From Akebia trifoliata (Eukaryota; Streptophyta; Magnoliopsida; Ranunculales; Lardizabalaceae), in NCBI GenBank assembly GCA_017979445.1, contig CM030709.1, forward strand, positions 930,001-994,000: 64,000 nt of DNA. Reading direction: 5' to 3'. The translations under genes were made by a program, and so were the position numbers. The notes below the pieces were generated by a model, which saw only the letters and a list, made by a program, of their open reading frames with translations, made no database searches and had not been told where the DNA came from. Numbering within the stretch: the stretch's first letter is position 1; each line of letters begins with the position of its first letter. Of the stretch, positions 45,101 through 56,493 are shown one piece after another.

Positions 45101-48100
45101 TTGCAGTGTGTTTTGGAATTTTAGCAAAAATACCAAAACATATTAGTAAGTACGTAAAAAACTTCTATTGAATTTGAATGTTTTGGGACATTGTGAAATT
45201 TTTTCCGAAACGAACTGAAACATATCAAATTCAATGTTTTGATATTAAGTTACAAGTAGAACAAATTTTGTAATTTCTTAGATTCATTTAATCAAATAAG
45301 AAAAGGCTTTTAGAACATTGTACATGCAGAGGCGGAGCAAGGATTTTCTTGTAGTGGGGGCAAACTATGCTTAGTTGTATAGTTGAAGAACTTGAAGATG
45401 AATGATTTTAGGGAGAAGTTCAGAGGTTTTTGGTTAGAAGTTGAAGAAAATGATATTTAGGTCATTTTCAATTAGTATATGAGAAGGCCTGGTCAAGAGG
45501 CAATGTCATCAACCAAAAAAAAAAAAAAATTTTGGGGGGTGGGGGGGCAAAAATTGGAGGGAGGTGAGGGTGTGGGGGCAAATGAGGAGAGAGGTGAGGG
45601 ACTGGGGACAAATGGGGCATGTAGTTAGTTGAAAATATAGGGGTGTCTCAAAGTTCTGTGGGGGCAATTGCCCCCACCAGCTCCTTACGATCTCCGCTCC
45701 TGTATATAGGCATCAAATGCATTGTTTCGAGGTTCCTATCTTTGTCTTGGAACAGAATTGTTTCAAAGCATTTCTAATGCTGATTGTGTGATTTTTTTCT
45801 TTTATTTCAATTCTTAGTTTCTTTCATTTTAAACACTTCAAAAATATTTTAGTTTGTTTATTTATAAATTAAAACTATTTAATGATTTAAAGTGAAAATT
45901 TCAGATCATGACATTCTGACTGTTTTGGTTCCATTTTAGATCTTGGAAAAATCAAAACAACTGAATGATATGTGACGTAGCGGTAGCGTGTGAATCAATA
46001 GATTCGATAGATTGTATTCAGTGGAACACTTAAAATCAATTTAAATATATAAATTCAATTGATAAACAAGCAATAGCTTGAAAGAAATTAAAGCATAAAG
46101 CTAAAAAAGTAATTAAAAGAGAAAAGATAATTGAATTGATTATTGATTGCCTATTAATTTTCGGATTTGAAGCTCCTTATATAGATAACTCTATCATAAC
46201 AACTTGTAATCCTACTAAAATATTAAAAATTAATATTCTTAACCTATCTATAATATAATACTAACTTTCTAATCCTATTAGAACTCAAATTGGAGACTTC
46301 TAAGTATTTCTAATTATAGTCTAAATAATAAAAATAAATTTAAAACAAATTAGAAACTAGTAAGGAATTGTACTCCTAATAGAACTATGAAATAGAAATC
46401 CTACTAGAAACAGATATAGAAATAGAAATCTAACAAAATTAGAAAACTACTTAGAACTGTAGATGTCTTACATCAATATGGGATTTTAAATTTTGGTTAG
46501 AACAGCATAGTGTACTTTAGTTTGTGCTCTTGAACAGTGTACACTTAACATAAATTCTTGAGTTTTGTTTAAGTGAAAACAGTGTGCACTGATAGATATT
46601 GAGAGTGTTGGAAATGCAATTGATAATCATTGGTAGATCAATCATGTTGGAACTCATCAGGTGACACCTAGGTGACAAGGGTCCCTTGTGCGAGATGAAG
46701 CTTAATAGTAACCTAGGTGGTAATTAATTAGGTATTAATATATTTCATAAAATTAAAGTAATAAAATAATATTATTAAATTTATTCATTAGTTATTTTCT
46801 TATGGTCAAAGTCCTGCAAGGAGTCCAGAGGCTTGTTTGTTTGAATATTGTCTTTAGATGGGGAATTATTGTGGGAGGGAGGGATGTGCAGTTATTGTCT
46901 AATATATGGCTTTGACTAAATGTTACGTTCTCCAAGGTAGTTCTCCTCAACCTCCTTCCCGTTCTTCTGATCTCTTATACAATCTTATTATCCTTACTTT
47001 CAAAGAAAAATCCCAACGTATTTATCAAAAAAAAGAAAAGAAAAGAAAAAATAAAACCACCACCATCATCATTGTCATAATCATTGGGGTTAGTAAACAA
47101 ATCTTGTTCCTTCATTCAATAAATAAATAGAGTTTGGATGTGGAACAAAGCCTCCATTCATAGAGGATTCAACTACCATAGGAAGTAGTGGTGGTCATTA
47201 TTCTTATAATGCTGCCACAACTTCCCTACTGCTTTTATCACCAATGTTACCGCATCCCATGCTATTGCTACAAGCTAGTTAATAGTGGCACGCCTGCTCT
47301 CTATGTTCCTTAATTACATTTATACCATAGCCTCATGTACTATTCTTGTTTACTTACACGCATCAATTCACTTTGATATCCACGACACATTTTTCATTCT
47401 TTGTCACAATCTAGTGATTTGTACAATACATGACCGAAATTTGGAGCCCATGCATCCCTGAACCTACTTAAGTGGTGATATAGGTTTCTTGTGGATACAG
47501 TTTTGAATTTATTGAAATTGTAAATTCCATCTTTCTTGCAATAGATTTGGAAGGCTAGTATTGGTTTATTATTAACATTTTATTGGGCACAGGCATCTAG
47601 GCATCATCAGTTTGTTGCCTTTATTGACAAGCTTATTTCAAAACTCGGAGTCAGTCGAGTTATTGCTGGTTCTATCTCAAAAACTCCTGTGTCCTCATCA
47701 GAAGAAGCACCAGATGAACTAGTTCCATCTCATTCTTATTCTCGTACATGGCTTGCGGCTGAAGTATTATGCACATGGAATTGGAGAGTGGGGAGTGCTC
47801 TAGGTTCTTTCTTACCTTTACTGAGTGAATTTGCAAAAGATGAAGATTCTTCTTCTGAGGAATGCCTGGTAGATTCCATTGTCTATATTTTACTTGATGG
47901 TGCTCTTGTTCAAGGAGCCAGTACCGAACTGTGCTTTTTCAACGCATGGGTTGCTTCAGATGATGAAGTAGAGAGCATTCAAGACCCTTTCTTGAGATCT
48001 CTTGTATCTTTGCTTTCGACTCTAGTAGTCAAAGATAATATATGGAGAAAAGACAAGGCTGCAGTACTATTTGAACATCTTGTAAATAAACTTTTTGTTG

Positions 48101-51100
48101 GTACAATTGTTAATAGAAACTGTTTGAGGATTCTTCCTTTTGTTACCAACATTCTTATTCAACCTTTTCGGCATAGAAGTACTGTATGTGATAAAGCTGG
48201 TAACAATGCACCACTTGATTCTTTCAAGGAAACCCAGATGCATGCTGTCATCAAGGGTTGGCTTCAAAGAGCTCTCTTTCAAACAGGACAAGGTAAATGA
48301 AGGGTTTTTTTATAGTTTATTTCCCTTTGATTTTTTTTGGTAAGTACAAATATTTTATAGATATTGGAAAAAAAAAGAGGGAGTACAAGGGAGGTGAGAT
48401 AGCCCCCAAATAATTTCCCTTTGAAATTATTAATAAAGTTGGATCACAGACTAGAAGAATGTTATTTGAATAATATAAGAAGAATGTAATTAAGCTCACT
48501 GATAATGTGTAAAATTCATATAATTATGTATAAATGATAGTTCAAATGCTATTTGAATAAAGTGAGATTTGTTTGAAAAAATGAATATCAATACGTGTTG
48601 AATACGAGTATGAATTGGTGTCAGAAAATGGAGTGCCCAAATATGGTGGGTGGTTATTGGTAGACCAGCCTTAGGTCTTCCGTGGATTTCCCATTCACAT
48701 TTTATGTTGGTGATACATTTTATTCTCTTGCAGATTTGGAAGACTGGGTTCAAGTGATCATATCTTGTTATCCTTTAAGTGCAAATGGAGGAGTGGGAGC
48801 ATTAAAAGTGGCCTTGCAAAGAGAAATCAGCCATTTGGAGAAATCATTATTGATGGATTTATTTCGAAAACTTAGACATGGTAGTGTCTTGACTCCAGTT
48901 AACCAGTCACCAGTAGTACAATTGACGCTATCAAAGCTATCTGCCATTTCAGTTGGTTATTGCTGGAAGGAGTTTGACGAAGATGACTGGGAATTTGTAT
49001 TATCTCAGTTGCGGGGATGGACTGAATCTGCTGTAGTGATGATGGAGGAAATGGTCGAAAATGTAGATGATTCTGTTACAAATGCTTCTGATAACATGGA
49101 GCTTATTGTACAGAAGCTTGAGCAAACAGTTCAGATTGTAGATCCTTCTTTCTTGAATATTGCTAGGAGTGCCATTTTTACATTCTCCATGTTCTGTGGG
49201 CTTACTGAACTCCAAAAAGAGGAAGACTCTGAGAATTTGAATTCCTTAGTAACAGAAAAGTGGAGCCAAATTAAAGATCGGATACTTGAAAGCATTCTTC
49301 GCTTATTCTTCGCCACGGGCGTTGCTGAGGCCATTGCAAGTTCATCCTGTCAAGAGGCCTCGTCCATTATAGCATCATCTCGGCTTTTGCATCCTCATTT
49401 CTGGGAGTTAGTTGCTTCAAGTGTTATAAACTCCCCACAACATGTTAGAAATACAGCAATACAGTCAATGGAACTTTGGAATCTAAGCAAAGGGCCTATT
49501 AGCTCTTTATATGCAATCCTTTTCTCATCCAAGTCTATTTCTTCTTTGCAATTCGCTGCTTATATCATACTTTCAACTGAACCTGTTTCACATTCATCTA
49601 TTACCAAAGAAGATACCACACGTTGCTTGGATGGCGATTCTACTACCGACCAGGAATTAGGCCAATCTCTTCGTCCTGATTCATCTTCAAAGGAAACTGT
49701 GCATTTGAGAGAGGAGATATCTAACATGATTGAAAAATCACCGTCTGAGCTTCTCGAAATGGATTTGGTGGCACACCATCGGGTAATTCGCTATTGCTAG
49801 ATTCTGTTCATGTCATTTCCTTCAACTTGTATGTTACCGATCTTTTTTATTTTTTTTTCCATCTTGGGAGTTCGATGATTGTGAATATTTTATTTTCTAA
49901 TCTTCAGGTAAATGTCTTCATTACCTGGGCTTTGTTGCTGTCTCACCTTCAATCTTTACCATCATCATCACCAACAAGGCAGAGACTGATTCAATGTATA
50001 CAAGACTCTGCCAATTCAAGAATATTAGATTGTCTCTTCCAGCATATTCCATTGAAGCCTGGTACAGCAAATAGCTTGAAGAAGAAAGATGTTGAGCTTC
50101 CAACAGGAGTGTCTCAGGCTGCTAGTGCAGCAACACGTGCAATCACGACAGGCTCTTTATTGTTTTCTATTGAAGGTCTTTGGCCTGTTGGGACCGAGGG
50201 AATGGCATCACTTGCTGGTGCAATATATGGTCTGTTGCTTCGTGCTCTTCCAGCTTATGTTCGAGATTGGTTTTCCAGCATACGTGATCGATCTGCATCA
50301 TCTTCCATTGAAACTTTCACGAAAACATGGTGCAGCCCCTCTTTGCTCGCAGATGAATTATCTCAGGTGTGTGTTTTACTCGGTAATGAGGAATTTAAAA
50401 ATTTTATTCTGTAAATATATTGACCTATTTACTTAAATGCATATAAAGAGAAAAATGAGGCATCATCTCAAAATACATTGACTCAGGGATGAGCTACCTA
50501 TGTTCTCTATTGCAAATATAGGTAATCTTCGAATCGTTCACATATAGCCCTGACATTTCACATCTGGGTCCGACACTGGTACACTTTTCTATCCCACTGG
50601 TAACATTGAAACAGAAAAGTGTACCAGTGTTAGATCCAGATGTGAGACGTCAGGCCTCGCAACCCCCAGAAAGCCTGGTACATAGTATATCCATATTATC
50701 ATGATTCAGACCACTAGTGAGAAAGTAAACATACAACATTTGAGATAGTTGTGATGAAGTTGTAAAATGTGAGCTTGAGCCATACTTGATTTGAATGGTA
50801 ACAGTATCATGCTTTGGTCATATACATAACACCGTCAACTTTGCCTTGTATTGAAGAAATCTACAAATGTTATCTTTTGTGTGGGCTGATTCATTTCAGA
50901 GGCTTTTATAAAGGATGTCTTAACTAATTATCTTTTCCTAATTCTGCATGTTCATCCATTCTCGTTTGACCAACGAACTGTTGCTTCTATCTGTTTATGT
51001 ACTTACTATCATGAACTTTGGAATTTGTTGCCGTACATTTTGCAGATCAAAAAGGCATCTGTTGTTGATGAGAACTTCTCAGTTAGTGTGAGCAAATCAG

Positions 51101-51682
51101 CATATGAGGTTGTTGCTACCTATAAAAAGGAGGATACAGGGATGGATTTGGTTATTCGTCTTCCCGCATCTTACCCATTGCGACCTGTGGATGTTGATTG
51201 CACTAGGAGCCTTGGCATCAGTGATGTAAAGCAGAGAAAATGGTTGATGTCTATGATTGCGTTTGTTCGTAGTCAGGTATCCCCTAGTTTTTTTCTGTAA
51301 TCACGTCACCTTGCATTATGGATAAATTGTGTGTGGATGTGTGTGCTATCACTCCGGGATAAAGCTTGATTGATTGGCTTCTTGTGATTTCAATTCAACC
51401 TATTGAATCTTTCATGGTAAAAAGCAATTGATTTGCTTTATTTTTGAATTGCAGAATGGAGCCTTAGCTGAAGCTATACGAACGTGGAAAAGCAACTTTG
51501 ATAAGGAATTCGAGGGTGTTGAGGAGTGCCCCATCTGTTACAGCATCATCCACACTGCTAACAACAGCCTTCCTCGACTTGCTTGCAAGACTTGCAAGCA
51601 CAAGTTCCATTCAGCATGCCTTTACAAGTGGTTCTCAACCTCTCATAAATCAACATGCCCGTTGTGTCAGTCTCCATTTTGA
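32258..51682 (+). CDS. LTN1: E3 ubiquitin-protein ligase listerin (LTN1)
   Basis: Listerin binds 60S subunits carrying stalled nascent chains and ubiquitinates them in ribosome-associated quality control. Exons: 32258-32313, 32418-32529, 33103-33165, 34123-34200, 34989-35080, 36681-36783, 38169-38321, 40413-41071, 41253-41745, 42921-43441, 44097-44865, 47593-48292, 48734-49782, 49908-50366, 51046-51276, 51455-51682. They sum to 5766 nt, giving 1921 aa, every phase closing. N-terminus: [12 protein letters not shown], then LAASLLPS and [12 protein letters not shown], as in plant listerins. A long helical (HEAT-like) middle follows. An RWD-like region is at about 1770-1860 ([10 protein letters not shown]). 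A C-terminal RING at about 1871-1917 ([30 protein letters not shown]) has all metal ligands. The length fits the family. Introns up to 2.7 kb hold a LINE tail, SINE, solo LTR and hAT-like element without damaging the frame. The donor of exon 7 is less certain by one or two bases. Confidence 0.95.
33748..33895 (-). mobile_element. tRNA-derived SINE, copy 3, in LTN1 intron 3
   Basis: The reverse complement contains GGTCATGAGTACGAATCCCC (B box), a TTATCCCAAAAATTAC segment like the extra part of copy 2, GGGGGCTGCACGTGCCC and GAGGATTAGTTGGGAAGA, colinear with 30871-31048. It is opposite to the host gene. Confidence 0.55.
36100..36480 (+). mobile_element. 3' end of an L1-type LINE in LTN1 intron 5
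   Basis: Broken frames translate to [40 protein letters not shown], then [10 protein letters not shown] after two in-frame stops, and LTLWDK near the end. This is the characteristic C-terminal end of plant L1-type reverse-transcriptase proteins. The DNA ends TTTCGTTGATGATGATTG, the usual TTG/ATG-repeat tail. Stops and frameshifts show it is a dead 5'-truncated copy. Confidence 0.75.
38500..38670. repeat. worn SINE-like or low-complexity segment in LTN1 intron 7
   Basis: It contains TTATTATTATTATTTATTT and a G homopolymer (38590-38600), followed by ACTCAATCTCACGACCTTGG, which reads on the minus strand as a B-box-like CAAGGTCGTGAGATTGAG. Ends unclear. Confidence 0.3.
39067..39140. repeat. C homopolymer plus (CA)n microsatellite
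   Basis: A run of about 30 C residues is followed by about 22 CA repeats, inside LTN1 intron 7. It generates glycine/valine-cysteine low-complexity open frames on the minus strand that are not genes. Such a tract is prone to length error in assembly. Confidence 0.9.
45326..45702. mobile_element. hAT-like non-autonomous element in LTN1 intron 11
   Basis: The left end CAGAGGCGGAGCAAGGATTT and the right end CTTACGATCTCCGCTCCTG form an inverted pair of the CAGAGGCGGA type common in plant hAT derivatives. The interior is G-rich (GGGGGCAAA repeated). About 377 bp, no transposase. An 8-bp duplication is not clear. Confidence 0.55.
45973..46475 (-). mobile_element. solo LTR in LTN1 intron 11 with 5-bp target duplication
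   Basis: On the minus strand the 503-bp element begins TGATGTAAGACATCTAC and ends GCTACCGCTACGTCA. The same 5 bp, ATATG, lies directly on each side (45968-45972 and 46476-46480). A TATA-like TCTATATAAGGAGC lies at about 46175 on the minus strand, as in an LTR promoter. There is no internal retroelement sequence, so LTR-LTR recombination has removed it. It is antisense to LTN1. Confidence 0.8.
50548..50654. repeat. long inverted repeat in LTN1 intron 14
   Basis: Left arm: CCTGACATTTCACATCTGG, then ACACTGGTACACTTTTCT. Right arm: AGAAAAGTGTACCAGTGT, then ATCCAGATGTGAGACGTCAGG. The loop is about 22 nt. The arms pair over about 42 bp with few mismatches. It is a small MITE or a hairpin precursor; it lies between two constitutive exons and would be transcribed with LTN1. 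Confidence 0.65.
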
Positions 51683-52206
51683 TCAGACTACTGGAATTGT
51701 TATTTCTATTTGGGAAATCATTTGGATTATGGGCTCTGTGGGCTCCTGATGGGTGCGCTGTCTCTTCCCAAAAGGCGAGGTTGATGCATTTAAAAGATTT
51801 TGAGACCAGTGCATGGAGTATAATCAGTCACGGAAAACTCATTTTTCCTATCTAGTCGCACACTTAATCACATGTCATGGGTATCTTTCGCCCTATGAGG
51901 AGTCAGGAAACATATGATGTAATATAACACTATAACCAAAACCATTGTGTAATAATGTTGATAAAGAAAGTTGAATAGTTTGGTATATTTTACTTTTTGG
52001 CTGTATCTCTGTTTCACTGAGAATACATGAATTTTGAAAATGTCTTGTTATATCAGTTTGGTGATTGGATGGAAATGCAAAATAGTTAAAAAGTATTTCT
52101 TGATCTGAATGGAATATAATTGATTCGTTTATAATATATAGAGTTGGAAGCGTACAAACTCTCTCTATGAATACAGTGAACTTGATTACAAAAACACATT
52201 AAGGAA
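51683..52206. other. 524-bp convergent intergenic region between LTN1 and AVT6
   Basis: Both genes end here (LTN1 stop at 51682, AVT6 stop at 52207-52209 on the other strand), so it must hold both 3' UTRs and terminators. AATAAT-like text at 51951 may serve LTN1. No gene or repeat seen. Confidence 0.5.
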
Positions 52207-54424
52207 TCACAAGTTGGTTCTAAATAAGCTTGTGACATTGGAGGAAATTGCAATAGAGCTTGCTACTACGGCCAGAAAAATCATTAAAGCTGCGAAGACC
52301 CTGTCTTTTCTTGTTGATATTCCTCGAACATCTCTGCCAATAGAAAGAAGAAAAAAAACTGTAATTTGATCAAGTTAAATCATCAAATGTTGTGATCAAG
52401 GCTGCTGAAGGTGTAAACAGTACCTCAGGACAATGGCACCGGGAAAGATGAATGCAAGGCAGACAGCGGACGTTGAGCCTAGGAACTGAAAGAAATACCA
52501 TATATTTGGGATGGCTATCGCTGCTATGTAGACGAAGGTGAGAAGAAAACAAGTGAGCAACACAAATCGGATTGTGTGGGAAGCTAACAGGGGCCACTTG
52601 GGGAAGAGAAGTTCATCAATATTGACCCTCAGAGAGAAGTTGAGGAGTGGAAACACCAGCATGAGATGGAGGGCGTAGCTCAACCGAGCTGTGTCATTGA
52701 TTAATGATCCAACAGTGGAAGCAAAATTCTGATCAAAGTTGGCTAGTATATCAGACGTCGTGGAGTCACCAAATAGTAGATAACCAAAGAAGCCGACAGC
52801 ACAGTAGATGACAGCACATAGTACTAGCGAGATCCGCACAGCTGAGATCATGTCAGATGGCTTACTTAGCTCGACGCTAATGGGATGAACTGCATTCATG
52901 CAATAACAAGTGAGCGTAAAAGTGGAGAAAAATACACAAATACCCGAAGGCAACAAAACCCAAAAATAAAAAAATAAAATCAATTTACCATTGAAATGAA
53001 AGGTGAAAGCAGTGACAATAACTGGAACAGCAGTGAAAAGGTCGAAAACGGAGACTTGGTCGGTCAAGTCAGGCAGCAGTTTTGGGCTCTTAGTTTTCCC
53101 TTCCAAGAAAGCAGAGATAGCCAACATCGAGCTTATTGCAACAAACACCACAGCAAGTAAAATCGATATGGCCGAAGTATACCGTAGTGAGTCTGAATGC
53201 CACATCACACAAATAGAGAGCAATACTTGGTAAATTTTTCTCATATATTAAAGCCATAACAACTTAGTGAGTCAACTCATAACTCACTTAGAGTAGGTCA
53301 TATTTTATCAAGGACTTCGAAATTCATTTGGAGAGCTGTTATTGCCACACCAACTTTTGCTAACGCCACCCCCAATATAGAATCTCTATTCATTTAAGGT
53401 GTGTTTGATTGCATATGAAAAACATTTTCTATGCAAAATCACATTTTTCATGTGTTTGATTGGCTTTATCATGAAAAATGATTTTTCACCTTAATCCAAA
53501 AATTCACCAAAGGCTGGATTTAATTGCGGGGATCTTTACTTACTAACCTACACGCTTTAGCAAGACAAGAGGAAGCATGACAAAGATCACAGTGACGAAG
53601 AGCGAGAAAGCTCGCGAGTTCCACCAATGGATGCCAAACCATTCTTGCAGAATACCCAAATGCACCGTTCCATCGGTTTCGCTTCCTGAGATCACATCAC
53701 CTGCACACATTTTTTTTTCTTTTTTAAATACAAATCAATCAGCTTATTCTGAAATCCACATAAAGTAGATCTGATTGGTGTTTTTTAACCAAGAAAATTG
53801 CTCAAATCCAACAGATAAAAATCATCAATCATGCTATTTGTTTCATCAATTTTTTTTTTTTTTTTTTTTAAAGTAGTTTAGATTAGTTTTCAATCGTAAA
53901 GTGGGCCGTTTCGTCTGAAACCAACGGATGAATTGATGAACGATTCTTTCTTAGTAGTTTTGATTCTACTTATTTTAGAATCGAAACGAGTAACTAATAA
54001 GAATCGAAATCGTAAAAATATGATTGACAAAGGTCATTTACTTACCAATTATAATAAGGTAAATGATCAAGCAGCCAAGATTGGTGATCATCACACAGAT
54101 CTGCAGCAACACAGAACCTAACTTACCGAACGACTCGCCCATCACACCGGAGTAAGTTTTCGACTCGCCGGAATTCGTAAACCTCAGAAGGAAATCGACG
54201 GAGATATCGGACAAGTAAGCGATAAACAATATGAGGACGAAGGCGGGAACTACGCCTAAGACCTTAAGAGTTGCCGGAATTGACATAATTCCGGCACCGA
54301 TAATACTCGTCGACACATTGAACACTGCACCGGAAACTGACGCATTCCGGGAAGTCTTATTCTCCGGTTTATGAATCTCCGGTAATAGAGGGGTCAACAT
54401 TCCGTCATCATTAGCTGGATTCAT
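52207..54424 (-). CDS. AVT6: AVT6-type vacuolar amino-acid transporter (AAAP/SLC38 family)
   Basis: This is a proton-coupled amino-acid transporter of the AVT6 group; relatives export neutral or acidic amino acids from the vacuole. Exons (minus): 54046-54424, 53548-53700, 52989-53192, 52424-52889, 52207-52333, together 1329 nt, giving 442 aa with all phases closing. Seen: an acidic/dileucine N-terminus (MLTPLLPE); the first membrane segment FNVSTSIIGAGIMSIP, the family signature; then about ten further hydrophobic segments (including LIIYLIIIG, ILLAVVFVAISSMLAIS, VLCAVIYCAVGFFGYLLFG, FVLLTCFLLTFVYIAAIAIP, AVCLAFIFPGAIVL); and the VHPISVEL loop typical of the group. The length fits about 11 membrane spans. 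The donor of exon 2 (GTAG|GTTAGT) was chosen because it restores the frame (LLKRVDSLRYTS). Intron 2 carries a worn MITE (about 53395-53525). Substrate not inferable. Confidence 0.93.
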
Positions 54425-54488
54425 GTTTGTTTGTTTGTTCTAAATTGAGAGAGAGAGAGCGAGCTGTTTCCATTGGTCTTCTTCGTAT

Positions 54489-54496
54489 GTATATAT
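54489..54496 (-). promoter_or_regulatory. TATA-like element of AVT6
   Basis: On the minus strand ATATATAC lies about 65 bp upstream of the ATG. The tandem copy has a similar motif at the same place (58786-58796), so the core promoter was duplicated along with exon 1. A GA repeat at 54450-54461 is also shared. Confidence 0.45.
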
Positions 54497-54923
54497 GGAC
54501 CTTTTTTGCTAAATAATTTGATACGTTCAATTACCAAAATAACCTTGATTATAGTAAAAATAACTATGACGTTGGACTTGAGAGTGGAAAATGATGGATG
54601 CATGTGGACGTGAAAATGGGTTAGTTAGTTTGGTTTTAGGAGGATTAGGTGTGCCGAATTTCTTTAATTTTTTTTTTCTTCTGAAATTACGACAATAAGT
54701 GGGCCCACTGATGATGATTATCTGTAGCCACTGGTGTTTTCTAAATTGGCTCAAGCCCATTATGGGAAATGATGCTAAATTTCAATGGTTAGAATTTATC
54801 AATGTGATTGGTTAGCATAAAGACAGTGCCACATGACATGAAATAAGAGGGGGGTGGATCATGGATTATGTTGTTAAATATTAAGTCTTGTTGCAGACCA
54901 ACTTAGTTAGAAGAGTCGTGATA

Positions 54924-55120
54924 ATCTGACTCTCTCACGTGGCATACTGAATCGATTCCCCTAATGTGGGGTGTGTTAGAATCATATATTTTCTTTTATC
55001 AGGATACACATGCTGCATGAATTTATAGGGATGTGTATCCAGAGGCATAAAGTCTATGATTCTAGCACACCCCACGTCAGGGGAGTCGATTGAGTTTGCC
55101 ACGTCTTGGGGGAGTCATAT
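54924..55120. mobile_element. family A MITE, copy 3
   Basis: CTGACTCTCTCACGTGGCAT at the left mirrors GCCACGTCTTGGGGGAGTCA at the right. The core has CTAATGTGGGGTGTGTTAGA and its mirror, and an AGGATACACATG/ATGTGTATCC pair. Absent from the matching site in duplication unit 2 (near 59560). Confidence 0.65.
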
Positions 55121-55165
55121 TTTCACCACTCTAGTTAAAATAATAGTAATAAGATTAATGATTTT

Positions 55166-55345
55166 TTGACTCCCTCACATGACATACTCAAAATACTCTC
55201 CTAATATGATATGTGCTAGAATCATAGATCTCTTTACCTTGGGATACAAAATGATAATATTTATGGAGATGTGCAGATATGTATTCTATGGTAAAAAGAT
55301 CTATGATTCTAACATGTGCCATGTTAGGAGCGTGGGGGAGTCATG
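55166..55345. mobile_element. family A MITE, copy 4
   Basis: TTGACTCCCTCACATGACAT at the left, GGGGGAGTCAT at the right. The core has CCTTGGGATACAAAATG and AGATCTATGATTCTAACATG. Only about 45 bp separates it from copy 3. Also absent from unit 2. Confidence 0.65.
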
Positions 55346-55726
55346 ATAAGATTATCAAGACTCTAGTACTAATAATAATAATAAAAACCAAAAAAAAAAA
55401 AAAAAAAATCTGTGCACACGAGAGCACTTGTTGTTTTTATAATAACAGAGTGTTCTTAACATGTGCCCTCATTAAGATGCATTAAATACAATTTAGAAAT
55501 AAGCAGTTGAGGGTATTTTAGGTAGGAGAAAAAAATTTGAGGGGCATTTTTGGTCGAAAAACTTATATTGAAGGTGTATTTAATAATCTTAAGGAGAGCA
55601 GATGGGGAACACGTTAACAATACCCATAATAATATACTTGAGATACTTTTCTTTTCTTTTTTTTTTTAATCTATGTGACTCACGTGACAATAATTTATTA
55701 TTATTTTATGAATAATGATAACCCAA

Positions 55727-55847
55727 CTAACTCCCTCTACTCTCCCAATGGAGATGTGCAAAGTGTATCCCAAGGAAAAATCTATGGTTCTATGCACATG
55801 CCACATCAAGAGAGTAGGGCTAGAGTATGTCAAAGGGGGAGTTAGTA
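55727..55847. mobile_element. family A MITE, copy 5 (short)
   Basis: AACTCCCTCTACTCTCCC at the left mirrors GAGAGTAGGGCTAG / GGGGGAGTTAG at the right. The GTGTATCCCAAGG core is retained, but one arm is shortened. Confidence 0.55.
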
Positions 55848-56330
55848 AATCACAACTCTTATTTTATTGAATGATAAATTCAATCCTTATCTCCAAATAA
55901 ATAACTCATGTTCTTAAAGGCACAATTTTGTCGATTGCTAGATGCAGATATTTCGGTGGACTAATAAGAAAAAAAGGTCCCCTAATAATTGGTGAGGAGA
56001 ACATCAAATGTTTTGTTATATTTATGAAAAAAAAAATTATGTATCTTACGACGTATTAGCTCATGACTTAATAGGCTCATCCTTATGCGAGAGGCTCACA
56101 ATAAACTCGTTTTCTAATTTGTATTTTGACAAGAAATGCACATGTTGAGTTGCCCACGCTTTACAGAACATGCGTGTCTCCCCTTTCGAAATTGTTTTGC
56201 ACCCCCGTATCAATTGAATTGAGTCACAAATAAACATGCACGCAAAAGGAGACGATGTAATATTAAAATCTTCATTTCCATTCAATCAAATCCTAATCCA
56301 ATCTTTTTTTTTTCTTTGAGTAATGATTTT

Positions 56331-56493
56331 TTGACGCCCCTCTCTGACACACGCCCCCTAACGTGGTATGTGCCAGAGTCATAGATTTGTCCTTGGGATA
56401 CACAATTGCACATATGTATGGGAATGTACAATTGTGTATCTTAAGAGGCAAAAAAATCTATGGTTATATCCTATGCCAGGTTAGGGGGTGTTA
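56331..56493. mobile_element. family A MITE, copy 6
   Basis: TTGACGCCCCTCTCTGACAC at the left; the right half mirrors CCCCCTAACGTGGTATGTG as ...CTATGCCAGGTTAGGGGG. The core CCTTGGGATACACAATTGCA pairs with a TGTACAATTGTGTATCTTAAG phrase split by the loop. Unit 2 has an intact empty site (near 60400-60420). Confidence 0.65.
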
